Part shown: positions 34,321 through 45,452 of the stretch, piece after piece | Layout of the letters: each line of letters opens with the position of its first letter | How positions within the stretch are numbered: position 1 is the first letter of the stretch | Assembly (NCBI GenBank): GCA_025766275.1 | Contig: JAFKAC010000010.1 | Span: 1,488,001-1,552,000 of the forward strand | Direction of reading: 5' to 3' | DNA: 64,000 nt | Origin: Lactarius indigo | Lineage: Eukaryota > Basidiomycota > Agaricomycetes > Russulales > Russulaceae | The notes under the pieces: generated by a model | The model's database searches: none | Told to the model about the DNA's origin: nothing | The model's input: the letters and a program-made list of their open reading frames with translations, nothing else | Made by a program: the position numbers and the translations under genes

Positions 34321-34996
34321 CTAAGTATAGAGTCTATAGACCTAAGAGAATTTTTTTTTTCAGCGCAACCGGTGTCCAATAACCTATTGACGGCTCTGCG
34401 CCCAGTGGCACACATTCCATCAGTAGCCCAAGAAATCCCAGTACTGTGCTACCAGGGGCGATGAGTCGCTGATAAGCAGGATTTGCTAACAGACGCAGAA
34501 CGACAGCGGGACATCAGCCGACAGCGCAGTCGCCGCATTACCCCGTATCTGTACTAGCGTCGGCCGTGTCCGCGTTTTTTGACAGGACAATTGATGAGTC
34601 CTGAGCCTCGCATTCGCAAACTTAGGGATACAGTAACTTACTGGCATTGTACAAACTGTATGTCAGGCTGCGGCAGCACCGTATACACACACAGAATGTT
34701 GCACCGTCGAATTCCCCTCCCCCCCTTCAAAAAACACTCGCGCGTCAGTGTCCAAGAGTCCTAATTTACAACAATGGTGCAGAACGCGTTGTGGGACCGC
34801 ACCGGAATCAATGCTACGTACACCGGCCCTATGATATAGTACAGAGTGTCTATTGACGGCGTCCGTGTCCGTGATGGCGTCCGTTCAGGGTCCGAATCAT
34901 CAAAAAAAACGTGCACGGCGAAAACTAAACAACGCAATCAGAAATGAGTCCACCCGAAGGCACCAAAAATCAAGGAAGGAAGGCTACTTGTGAGCG
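34321..34996. other. Array spacer between ATG22 copy 3 and X5
   Basis: No gene is seen. It is related to the spacer at 14341-15241, for example ACCGGTGTCCAATAA (34368 and 14336) and the CGGCCGTG..CGTTTTTTGACAG stretch near 34561. Confidence 0.55.
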
Positions 34997-35935
34997 TTAG
35001 ATCACATATCGGGTAAGTTGGATGATAGGCATCCAACTCCCGGCGGAGACGTGGATGGCGCCAATGACCTTTACCTCCGCTTGCGTGATACCTCCATGCT
35101 CTCCACCAATCTGCCATCGTGGCTCTGTTCCCACATAGCCGTGGGCCATACACTCCTAGAGAAAGGCGTCATCAAACGGCGGCGATACCGGAGACGTGAA
35201 GGAACGTACCCGAAGGAACTTGTCTACAGAGGTACCGATATGCTTCATAAAGCGCGCCAAAGTGATTGGATTCCGCGCATGGGTCTCATCACGGATAGCA
35301 ACCTGGCGCTTCCAGTACCTATAGCCGGGCCACTACGAGTGATTTCGTAGAACGAGTTAGATCATGATTACTGCCCACTGTAACCGAGAGGTGGGCTTAC
35401 GTTGATCCGTATGTGAGTCGTGGTCCTGCCCCCAAGGGGTGCAAAGCTATTCGCGTTATAGAGATCGCGACCGCATCCGCGGAGGATATCTGGCAAGGGA
35501 AACCCAATGCTACCATTGCTATTGACGAAGTAAATTGGTAGCTGAAGCTCAGCGCCTTCCACGTGCCGTTGGACATCCACTTCATCGGCAGGGGTCCATC
35601 GCCGCTGGGGTACAACGGTACCTTGTGTTGTCCTACTACTATAATCCAAAAGCGGCGTGGGTTGGAACGGGACGCCTGGAGATGTGCCCTGCACCAAGTT
35701 GGCGTTGTGCGTGATATGCCAAGCACGTTGGTGATATACTATCCCATAAAATTGCAGGAAGTGGTGGGAAGCTGGTACTTTGAGCAGGAGCTTGAAAAAG
35801 TTATTAGCGTCTTCAGGTTTGAACGTTTGAGAAACGAATCCATCGACGAGAACGTCGCTAGCAGAGAGGACCTTCGATGGAGAATGTTAGACAAAGCGAA
35901 AAAAAAAATGAACCAGACTGACTCACTTGACTCAT
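34997..35935 (-). CDS. X5: uncharacterised agaricomycete protein, intact copy at the array end
   Basis: Exons 35927-35935, 35401-35871, 35210-35332 and 34997-35155 join into 253 codons, starting MSQ before a strong GTGAGT donor. The poly-T-rich intron 1 ends in GAAG, as in X1 and X4. Family blocks are complete (GFVSQTFKPEDANNFF, GTVVPQRRWTPADEVD, LPIYFVNSNGSIGFPLPDI, VSAGSWMPIIQLTRYVI). One extra residue in the last exon (GGEHGG) sets it apart. No F gene follows; sequence after 35935 has no array match, so this is the distal border. Function unknown. Confidence 0.8.
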
Positions 35936-36693
35936 GAGTGGTATGTGGTGTGTGATGTCACCTCCGTCGAACTGACATGGCCCTTATAACCAACCCCCTT
36001 GCACTGCTCAAGAACTATAAAAGCACTAGAAATAGAGCACCGATGTATGGGCCGGCTGCGCGGCGAGAGAGTCCAACTCCGGGCGGCGAGAGAGGTCTCT
36101 TACCCGCAGCTCTACGGCAGTAGTTTTGCACAGTCACAAGGAATGAATGAGCTCCGAAGAAACGACCCGAGTGATACTTCTGAGGGGAGCTGCCACCACC
36201 AGGACAGAGGAACGACATCTCGAGAGGCCGAGCTACGGAGATAGAGAACGATACGAGACCGGGAAACGAGGTTCTACAGACCGTGTTGGATTTAGTAAAG
36301 TTGGATCAGTTGACTCACCTAAGCTGAACTGCAGAACGTAGTCCTATGCATAGAAAACAGTGTATGTCGGAAAGCGATCCACCGGGAGTATAATGTTCGC
36401 GACTAGACATATTTCGCTGTTGCGGATGATTCTGCTTGGTGCTATCGCCTCGTTCGAACTGATGGAGGTCATGGACTGAGCCAACATTAGCGCGCAATAG
36501 TCATAGAATGGAATGTTATTCCACAGAGGGCGGTCTCCTTGTGTCCTTGTCACAGTTCGGTGGTGGAGGTCCGAGAGAGACTCGGAGTTTGGGCATACAG
36601 TAAACAAATACAAACATCTTACCATAGCCCAACCGTGTCTTGATCTCAGGTTTGTGCTGTTCGACCCTTGACTCTACCTGCCACTCGCAAGCG
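35936..36693. other. Array border and SUMO upstream region
   Basis: Similarity to the array stops near 35950. I see no gene; short open frames on both strands overlap and show no family resemblance. The SUMO promoter should lie in the last part. Confidence 0.5.
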
Positions 36694-37253
36694 ATGTCAG
36701 AGCCAGAGGATGCTAAGCCAAAGCTCAATCTTGTCATCAGTCTTTTGGAATCGCGTATGTTTTCATCGCTTGCTCCCCCCATTCATTTGAACGAAATCTG
36801 ACACCACCTGCGTGCAGGAATCACCGTTAAGGTGAAGGCGAACATGCAATTCAAAAAAATCTTTGAGGTTGCCGAGGTCTGTCGCGATATTTTGTCATCA
36901 CGCACATACCTTATTTGCCTTGAAGAAACGTTTTGGAAAAGATCCCGGTGCGCCCGTCCTCACATTCGCGGCTTGACAAAGACGCGAACCCCGGGTTTTG
37001 ACGCGTGTAGGAACACTCAGATTCGTGTACGATGGCGAGCGTTTGTCCGCTACTGATACTCCTGCCGAGGTATGTTCGGCCCATTGCCTCGTTTTGCGGT
37101 CCTGACGCGTACTTTCTGGCGATGTACAGCGGTCGATGGAGGACGGAGACGTAATCGACGCGCATCTACAGCAGGCACGTACACACATTCTTTCTCGCCG
37201 TCTCTTCTCACGCGCTTGTATAGCTTGGTGGCTGCTTTTGCCCCCGCTCGTGA
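36694..37253 (+). CDS. SMT3: SUMO (Smt3) ubiquitin-like modifier precursor
   Basis: SUMO is conjugated to lysines of nuclear and other proteins by the E1-Ubc9 pathway. Six small exons (36694-36754, 36818-36876, 36926-36947, 37011-37069, 37130-37174, 37224-37253) give 91 codons. The fold landmarks are LNLVI, ITVKVKANMQFKKIF, KRFGKDPGTLRFVYDGERL, TDTPAE and MEDGDVIDAHLQQ. The precursor ends QLGG followed by the tail CFCPRS, which a Ulp1-type protease would remove after Gly85. The last intron (37175-37223) begins GCACGT: only this GC-AG intron places the diglycine in frame, since reading on or using nearby GT sites loses it. Exon 3 has just 22 nt. The N-terminal tail is short and lacks an obvious acceptor-site lysine motif. 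Confidence 0.9.
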
Positions 37254-38474
37254 TTTACATTGATCTTGAACATCTAATCGGCCCCTGCTCCCGCGTCTTT
37301 GTTGTCGTGTTCGATCATTTTCATCTTGTGTTGTAGCCATCATCCTCTCATCTACTCAAGACACCTTCGTATTATTGGATTGGAGAGACCGAGTCGAGAG
37401 TATTACCTAGCCTTGCTTCGCTCAGCTCAGCGCCCAGAAAAAGGCCCTATCGTTTGGTTTCGTGTGACAAGTCACTCGTGTAACACCCCCACGGTAAAGG
37501 CTATGTCTGTCAGGGTACAAGCGGCGCAGGGTGGTACAGCTGTCACAAATAAACTAGGGTTAAAAAATGAAAAAGCCCACAGAAGCCCAATAGAAGTTTC
37601 TTTCGCCTCCATTCCTTAGTGCGCCACATACAGAGCCCCTCGCCGACATAACTAACATAGGATTGGAAGCGTTTGCTGTGTAGTTCTCCTAGGTTATTAC
37701 TCAGATCAGCACGTATGTCCCCATCAGAACCTCCAAAGACTGACCTACGCATAGCTCGTTACCTTGCAAGCCGTGCACAACCGTATGGACATGGATGCAC
37801 CGCAGAGACATGTTGACTCCAGCGTAAATTATCGAAGTGGCGGAGTCCTGATGAAACAGCCTCCACCATCTCTCCACGAGCCCCCCTGAGTTTTGGTTCT
37901 AATTGTTCACAGCATCGCCGGCATCGCCAATTATACAACACCCCTATGGGCGCGCGCACTATCAGTAATGGAGACCGCCGACACGGACAAACGAATACTA
38001 TCGTAGTGGGATGACGTAGGCGGTTAGCCGAGCCTGAGGGCTGTGCCCCCTTTCTATCTCATCGCCTACCTTGTGTCTCGGGAGGCCGTGACCATGGAGT
38101 CCGTCATCCCAGCATGCGGGACCAGCAACAAAAAATGTGGTCGTTCCTTGGGCAAATTAGCGCAGTATCATGGCGAGCGCAGGTCCTTGTAGACCATTCT
38201 GCGCCGTATGTCACGTCGATTCTCGTTACTGTAACTCCTTGAAGTCTGTGCTAAGCTGGGAGGTGTCGTGATTAGTAAGCCCGCACACGCGCTGAGATGC
38301 AAACAGTCAGAATGGCTGATCAGGAAAAGTGTAGGCAGCGGAAGTAAGGGTTCCAGGAGAACATATGTATAGCGGCATAATGCAGATGTCGAGTTGTAAG
38401 AAAAACAGTTGTTAAGGACGAGGCATTATGAGCTCGAATGGACAGTTTGTGTTCAATTCAACCATGATAGAAGT
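37254..38474. other. Intergenic between SUMO and the HNH gene
   Basis: No gene is recognised. Minus-strand open frames at 37543-37752 and 37759-37959 are short, show no family features and are not joined by a convincing intron. Confidence 0.5.
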
Positions 38475-39747
38475 CTATGTCTCTGGTTTGCCCTGCTGCT
38501 GCGAAATCCGATAGTCAAACAGCCTGTCTGAAAGTGCAAGTCCAAACTGTTTTCTCCCTTTCTCAGTACCCCAGATCTTGGGGTTTGATAATTTGAAGGA
38601 GCCATCTCCAAAAGCATCGTCAAAATCCTCACATGACCATCTCGCCTCGACTGCGCCTTTCATGTGCTTGAAAATGCCCTGCATAAAGTGATCTCTGAAC
38701 AATTCATCGAGCGGGCGAAGCGTCGGATCTTGTATATGGTTGAGTTGGAGATAGAGACCATTAACGTCCGCATTGCCATTGGTAAACGCGGTAATGCGGT
38801 AGTTATTCTGCTCAGAATGTCAGGCATTGAGGGTTCAATTATATAAAGTTAAATACAACTCACATTCGGATCTACACCGAATTCGTAATTGTCCCATGCG
38901 TCGTGCAGATCGCTTCGCATAGTAATCACGTTTTGGACCGAGTCGATCTTCATCAGGCCACCCACAACGACTTCGTCGGCAGTGTCGGTAATTTTGCTGG
39001 GGTACCCTTTGCGTATCCACTAGCAGAAGTCAATTCGAATTACCGTAGAGATAAACTTACTCACTTCAGTGTCATGTACTCGGGGAAATATATGAGCAAC
39101 TTTAAGACGACTGTATGTTTGCGTCTGCAAGCCTGTGATAAAGGCATTTTTCATCTCTAGCACGTCCACGAGCACGGTAAGAAGATACCTGTAAGGACAG
39201 AAATCAGACGACCCCGAATTTAAGGGGGAGGTTGAGTATTCGCCCACAGGGGTTGTGGAGTTGGAGTGGGTGGGATTACGAGGACGTGGAAGAGTGGGCA
39301 CTAGGCCGATACGAAGAGGTTCGCCAGCTGATGCAAAATCAGAGCGATGCCAGTTAAAAGCCATAGGCTCTCACCGCTGGAGAGCAAGATATAATGTCCT
39401 GGATGGACAATCCCAGCACTTGGCTGACATGGCGCACCGCGATGCTGTTGAGTAGTGTCATATTGGAAAATTGTCCAGGCTGTCGTAGTGATGATGAATG
39501 TGCTCATGTATCTGTAGAACTCGTCCCATTGGAGGGTACCATACTGCCAGAACCCTGCAGACGGTGTCGATGAAACGAAACCGGTGTCATAAACTAGTAA
39601 GGGGGTGTGCCGGCGATCACGGCACCATCGGAGTCAAACACTTCCACATTGCGCTTCTGTAGGCGAGGCGGTTCGCTTTCTTTTCAAAAATACAATGTCA
39701 AGTTGGCTGGGGTGTTTGTGGTAGCACTCACCGCGCTCGCTTTCCAT
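38475..39747 (-). CDS. HNH-endonuclease-domain protein with an apparent one-base frameshift
   Basis: This is an agaricomycete family with a C-terminal HNH (HNH_2-like) domain. Pieces on the minus strand are 39732-39747, 39375-39679, 39065-39327, 38864-39019 and 38475-38807. The first exon encodes MESER; the second starts ESEPPRLQKRNVEVFDSDG and later reads FIITTTAWTIFQYD. The HNH core lies in KVAHIFPRVHDTEW, DSVQNVITM and RSDLHDAWD, giving the His-Asn-His triad. The C-terminal part LDELFRDHFMQGIFKHMKG also fits the family. One base is missing in exon 2 near the G5 run at 39601-39605: AGTP-P-Y-stop in one frame, LLVYDTGFVSS in the next. With one extra base the gene would have 357 codons. It may be a homopolymer assembly error or a true lesion. 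DNA cleavage is the family expectation, not shown here. Confidence 0.72.
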
Positions 39748-42700
39748 GGGTGGTACTTACACGATTTGTTTGTGGACTAATGTACAGCACTAGTACTAGG
39801 GGTTGACTTCGACCCTGCTTGTGTAGAGGGTCGTGACGGTGAATGAATTGGAGTCGGAATATGGTTACGATGGATACTCAGCGGCTGTCGGAGTCTGGTG
39901 TTCACTACGAGTGAGTTCAAAGTGGAAATTTCTGTTATGGGTTAGGGGAACGATAAAGTCAGGCAATGGAGGAAGGAGAACAAGAAATTGATCTTCGAGA
40001 GTGGTTCATGAAGGCGTACCGAGGCGATATTCAGGTCAAGGGAGATGTGATAATCGGTAAGGGGGTTAGAGCGTGAGACGGGTGACGAAGTGAAGCTAGT
40101 GAAGCGATGAGAGTCCAACTTGAAGGTCGGTGACTTGGTTGGTGGGAATCCGAGATCAGCGGCTCAGACGATGAAGCAAGATTTGAGGTCAGTGGTTCGG
40201 ACGACAAAGGCAATGGCATGGCATTTCTTTGGCTAGACTCTAGACTTAGCTTGGCTGGCGCGGGGTGGCTTAAGGGCTTAGTAGCAGACAGTGGGGATGA
40301 AGAGGTAAATAACATTTGTGAGTCAGTGCGAACGGTTTATATACACGCAAGCCATATACAACGAGTTACGAGACTAAGTCAAACGTATAGTGAGAAGGAA
40401 GGGTGAAAGTAGAAGAGGACGATAGAGTGCGCGACAGGTAGGATGTGCCGAGGGTACAAGCAGAGTCAATGGGAGATGAGAGCGAACACGAGGGGGGCAT
40501 TACTTGGCATCTAGGAGAAAGGGACCAGCGAAGAGAGGAGTATACGAGAATCACAATCAAAAGAAACCAAGGCACGATGACGCACCATAATAAGACCTCC
40601 TACTCCAAGTCCAACAATGGGCGCGCACAGCCCCCAACGACATATTGCGGGTGGCTAGGGACAGTTGACTGGGTGAAATAGTGAGAGACAAGGTGTAGTA
40701 GAGGTTGGTGGAGTAATAGGGGAAGACATGACAGATTGAAAGAAAAGGCCAACGATCGACGCAGAACAGGCGAAGCGATGAAAGGACGAGCCGGGCAGGA
40801 GCCCTGAGGCAGGGTTGTTGGTCAATATCACTATATATGATGATGTCCAGGGTCGGCACAGTAATGGCGGCAATCCGAGACGTGGCAGAGAACGTATCAT
40901 CGTGAGAGAAGATAACAACTACTGGGTCATCGAGATATGTAATACTTTGTTTGTGTTTACGATCCTCGTGGGCAGAGCATGTGATCGGTAGAGTTCACGG
41001 CACGACTGCTCCGCTATGCGTTCCACTCTCTTGGCGTCCCGCTTGAGGTCGCCAATGAACGAAATATGAAGTGCACGTCTAAAATTCGACTCCATATACT
41101 GGGCCGCTTTCAACACTAGCAAACGAGTATAAACGGCTTGCGTGACATATCTAATTTCTCTTTAAACGACCTCCGTTTATGCTCACAGGTCGCTTGGACT
41201 CTAGAGTCGACGATGCAATTGTTTGCCACTGCCTAAATCGAGTAGTTTACTGCACGCAAAGCGATCACTTTCCGATGGCGCGCTAGTCCAATCATCTAGC
41301 GTGCTGTATAAGTGACACGCTAGTGACATTCTCTCGAGCACCCTACCCGGCCTGTCCTGCTCACAACTCTTAAAACTGTACCCCCTGGCGCCAATGGCAT
41401 GCTTTCGCTCCCAATAACAGCTACATCTATCGGAGACATATGGCAATCATGGGCTGGACGATCCGGACTACTCTGTAGGTAGAAAATGCCGCGCGTTGCC
41501 AGCGGCCAACCGTCGAATTCTATCTACGGCCCGCTTCGTGCAGTCGTCGCCTGACTGCCAAAGGTGCAACACTCTTCTCAGCGGGGAATACGGTCGGATA
41601 CTAACACGCACCTAAAAACAGAAAATATGCCAATTATTCAAATCAATCTCTACCCAGTGGCCCGAGGTCGGACTTCATCGTACCTCAGAACGCCCAAGAT
41701 ATGAGCGCTTGTGGGCATTGGCATTGAAGACGAGAACTGAAACCACTAGTTTTTACAACAGTGCGCATGGCGCGAAAACTTTGGATATGGGAGCGCCAAC
41801 ACCGCGAATGCCCGCGCACCGGTACTCTCGAGTTCACTGCGGCTACGTGAACTCACCGCCGTTTTCAGGTTCAGGGGCCAGCGCTGAGCGATAGCTTGTT
41901 CGGGAGTTCGGGACGAATTTTTGATAGCCATATTACCCCACAGGGGTGACGGAATAGGACGTGGGTCCGGCGATGACGTCGATGCGGGGTTGTTGCGGCG
42001 TGACGTTGAGACAGGGCCGATCCGCTCGACAAGCAGAGTGCCGACGAGTAACTTTACATACTTGTGCACCCACACGCTCCGTCTTTGATATGTCGTACAT
42101 ATCATGTCCGTGCATCGCCTCACGGTATGACTGTGTACTACGGCCACGACCGCAGCATGGAACGAGTGGTGCGCATCTAGCCCTCACCCTTTTGGGGCAA
42201 CGTTAACTCGGGCCCCGGAGAGCTTGAAGGAACATCTGTGTTTTGGTCTGAGAGTCCCATGTCATGTCAGTGTCAATGTGACGGGACGCTAGCCTCACGT
42301 GCTGCGGACGCCGCGATGCAAGCCTTGCCGGCTCCAATTGGTTCACGTAAAGTTTGCATACGAACCAGCTAGACTTATTGGGGCCACCCGTCCCAGAGAC
42401 GAATCGCGGGGTGCCTAGGAGAACAGTGAGGCCATCGAGGCTTCTATCCCGGTTATCTTCTTCGCCATTGCTAGGCCGTGTCTAACGTTCTTAATTATTG
42501 CTGGATTCGTGGTGTCCACAAAAGACGAAGGTGATTCGTTCCAAGACACACACTCTCCCTCAAATATAGACGTCCGTACTAGATGGGGCCGAGGCCAGAC
42601 TGGGCTATTCAGCCCAGTGCTTGGTGGCCATGGTCCGTGGACCACAAAGGTGCTCGGTAGAGATCGCATTGAGTGTCAAAGGGTCGATCGTTTTAGGGAG

Positions 42701-45386
42701 CAGGTTGTCTTACCCTGAATTTGAAGCGTGAGGCCCGCATAGCTACGAGTGTTATGCGGTTGACACTACTTTTCGACTCATGCCCCGTCCCTGCATAAGT
42801 TACCGTCATAGAACATTCATCGAGGCCAATTTAGGTCGTCCACCATCGCACGTGGCACGTAAGGTGCTTTTAACGACTAGGTTCCGTCTATGCAAGCAGC
42901 CGAGGAGACACGCGCCCTGCAACTGACAGGGTGCATCGTGCCAACCCTGAGCCCCAACCCTGAATGAGAATGGTTGTCAGGGAGGGAAAGAGGATAGAAG
43001 CCCTCGTATATCTGATCTTGTTGCGTGTTCTCGACCGTGTCAACGGAAGCAAACTATCGACCAATTGGATATTACGAGTGACACAGACCATATGGGTTTA
43101 TTGATATTATTATACGCCAGGCAATTAGTCGGGTCAGACGGGGCAGTTGCAATACAGATAGACGTCCTAATGGCGGCGAAGTCTACCCAAATCGTGCAAA
43201 GTGCGCAGTTTTGCTGCACTGAAAAGTTCTGTAGGTAAATGCCCGCCGCTCGTAGTTCTCTGGAGACAAATCTTTGAGTAGGAGATCCCTTCGTTAGCTT
43301 ATAGAGAAGGATAGCAGAAACAACGACGTCTCGTCGCGGTGGAGGTGCATGCGGCGTCTCGTAAGCACATGACGTTGATGCATAGAGCCATTCTAGCTGA
43401 TGGGAGAGAAAACGTCAGGAAATCGCGACAGTTCAGCTGAAATCCGCACGAGCGCCGTCTTCACAGCTCCCTGCGTCCGCAGGGCTCACACCATTGATGA
43501 CAGGAATCATCTTATCTTACCACCAAAACCTGCGTCATTCAGCTTGGGTGAATGGGTCACTGTGCTACTGAGTGCTTCCTCTTCGTAAGACTGGCTGGCG
43601 AAAGTGCATCGGCGCCATTACCTGCAGCGTCTAGGCATGCAAGGAAAGTCGACCAGGGTGGCTTGGCTTGTCCCGTGTCTCGCCACGGGTACCTACGGTC
43701 GCATCATACTTGATGTCGTCATTGGTTCAACCTACGGAAGGAACCGGCTTCTGTACGACGCAGAGGTGGCGATGCGTGTTCGTAAGCGCAAGATTCACGG
43801 TCTGGACTCCGGACTCAGTATTCTTCCCACGACGGAAGATTTCATGCCCGATAACTTACCAGTCTTTTGTAAAAAAAAAAAAAAGACCGGTTATGGGTCA
43901 GTGACAGTGGAGACGGTTTGCTCTCATTGGCCTAAATTCTGCCAATAGAGTCGTTAGCTCACGAAGCATCACATTGCTAGGCTATGATATCACCTGGTGC
44001 CATTCCCGGAGTACAGTAATGGTACTCCGGTTGGCGGCGGACTATCACAAGTCGTGATTTGTGCGTTGTGAGCTACGCAATCTGCAACCGAGGCCGAAGA
44101 TATTCTCGTGCCTCGCCGTCGAATCGGGGATCAGAGCCATTGCAAGAGGTCCGTGAAACCACCGGTAGTGGGTCTATCCACCAACGACGGCAATTTTTTA
44201 CCATGAGGTTCCAATGTCGTACTTCGGAGGCTTCTTCGAAGAAGGTCTCAGTCTCGGTTCCTAAGAGAAACAGGGTCAAGAATTGATCGATATTGATCAT
44301 TCGAACGAGAATACAACGGCGCCACTTGGAACATGACTAACTTGACTTGGCAACTCATGTGGTCGTTGTGCGGGTGGTTGATACTCATGCCATCGTCCGG
44401 TAACACACACACCTGCCAAGCGGAGAAGCTACTCCCAGATCGTTCGCCTGTTTACGTCATTGGCTTCTCTGCTTCGACTCGAACACTCATGTACTTGGCA
44501 CTGTTACTGGTACAGTACTCAATATACAGCCTCCTGGTGCCTACTGATAAACATCTCACTATTGCAGGCGTCAGGTATTACGTGTCCCGTCATTCCCCCG
44601 GTCCGAGACAGCCAACACACATGTGAAGCGCACTATCCTGTAGTCTGATGGCGAAAAGTTATCTCGTTCACATCTGACAATCACCGGTCCACCCTGCAAA
44701 CACGTCATCTCGGGGTTCGACCTCTTGACTTGCATTCACGCTGCTATCGGCGATTACATCGCTTCTCAGGATTCCTGCCACCCGGATATGGTTAGTGTCT
44801 TCGTTCTGTTTGTCGTGGGCTGTGATCCAGGTTCAGAACTGACGCAATTTTCTTGGTGCCAGTATGTGTGGTGCCGCATCTTTCAGTCCTGGCCTCGGAT
44901 TCGTCGGCTCATTCTACGTATCGGTGGCTTCGCAAGTAGTTAGTTCGCCCAAGGTTGCTCGACCAATGGAGACTCCGTCTAGGCCGTCAAAGTGATGGCT
45001 CGTGGTGCGCTTCCGTAAGTTCACTAGTCTGCGAATCAACGAGGTGCCAAGTCTTGATTTGCTTTCACTAGGCGAATACACTCTCGGTCTTCCGCTGATA
45101 CAACTTCGGCACTCCGGTGCGACGATACGAATATTCTTCTATCCCGCTGTATGGGTGTTCGATGGTACAATTCCATAGCGATTAAACTTTGTTTGGCTCA
45201 TCGGCCCTCACCACAGCTGAGCGAGTTCACTCCCTCATACGGACTTTTCTTGCGGACTTTTTTCTGGCCGATTTCACTCAGCTCTTGCCTCGTCTACGGG
45301 GTATCAAGTGGGGCGATTTCTGTCTACCTGCTTCTCGATGGCCTCCGATCCGTCGATTCGTCGCCGTCCTTGCAGATCTTCCGGAC
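39748..45386. other. Gene-poor stretch, nothing recognised
   Basis: In 5.6 kb I find no frame longer than about 130 codons with a recognisable family, and no convincing exon chains. Around 40090-40215 the motif GGTC(G/A)GTG.(C/T)T is repeated irregularly with CCGAGATCAGCGGCTCAGACGA-type sequence, which looks like short local duplication. A (A)13 run occurs at about 43872-43884. No tRNA or rRNA signal was seen. Confidence 0.5.
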
Positions 45387-45396
45387 TATATATTAT
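45387..45396 (+). promoter_or_regulatory. TATA-like element of monooxygenase M1
   Basis: TATATATTAT lies about 65 bp before the M1 start. The other three paralogues have TATA-like elements at a similar distance, which supports a shared core promoter layout. Confidence 0.45.
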
Positions 45397-45452
45397 GCTG
45401 TTGGGTTCCTGTACCAACCCTTGTAACAGTTTCTCCCCCTCCCTCGACAGAT

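Larger units (their letters stand above)
3159..35935. repeat. Modular tandem array: (ATG22 or cyclophilin)-X-F units
   Basis: After the intact ATG22 gene, the same blocks recur with one orientation. Each unit holds a plus-strand companion pseudogene, then the minus-strand X gene and the minus-strand F-box gene. Unit anchors are F starts at 11192, 17815, 24970 and 32169 and X stops at 7909, 15242, 22534, 28751 and 34997. Companions run ATG22, ATG22, cyclophilin, cyclophilin, ATG22. The last unit has X5 but no F. Short stretches of spacer are also shared, for example the GATGAATTACCAG-type block near 5178, 7530, 22149 and 28365. Confidence 0.85.
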
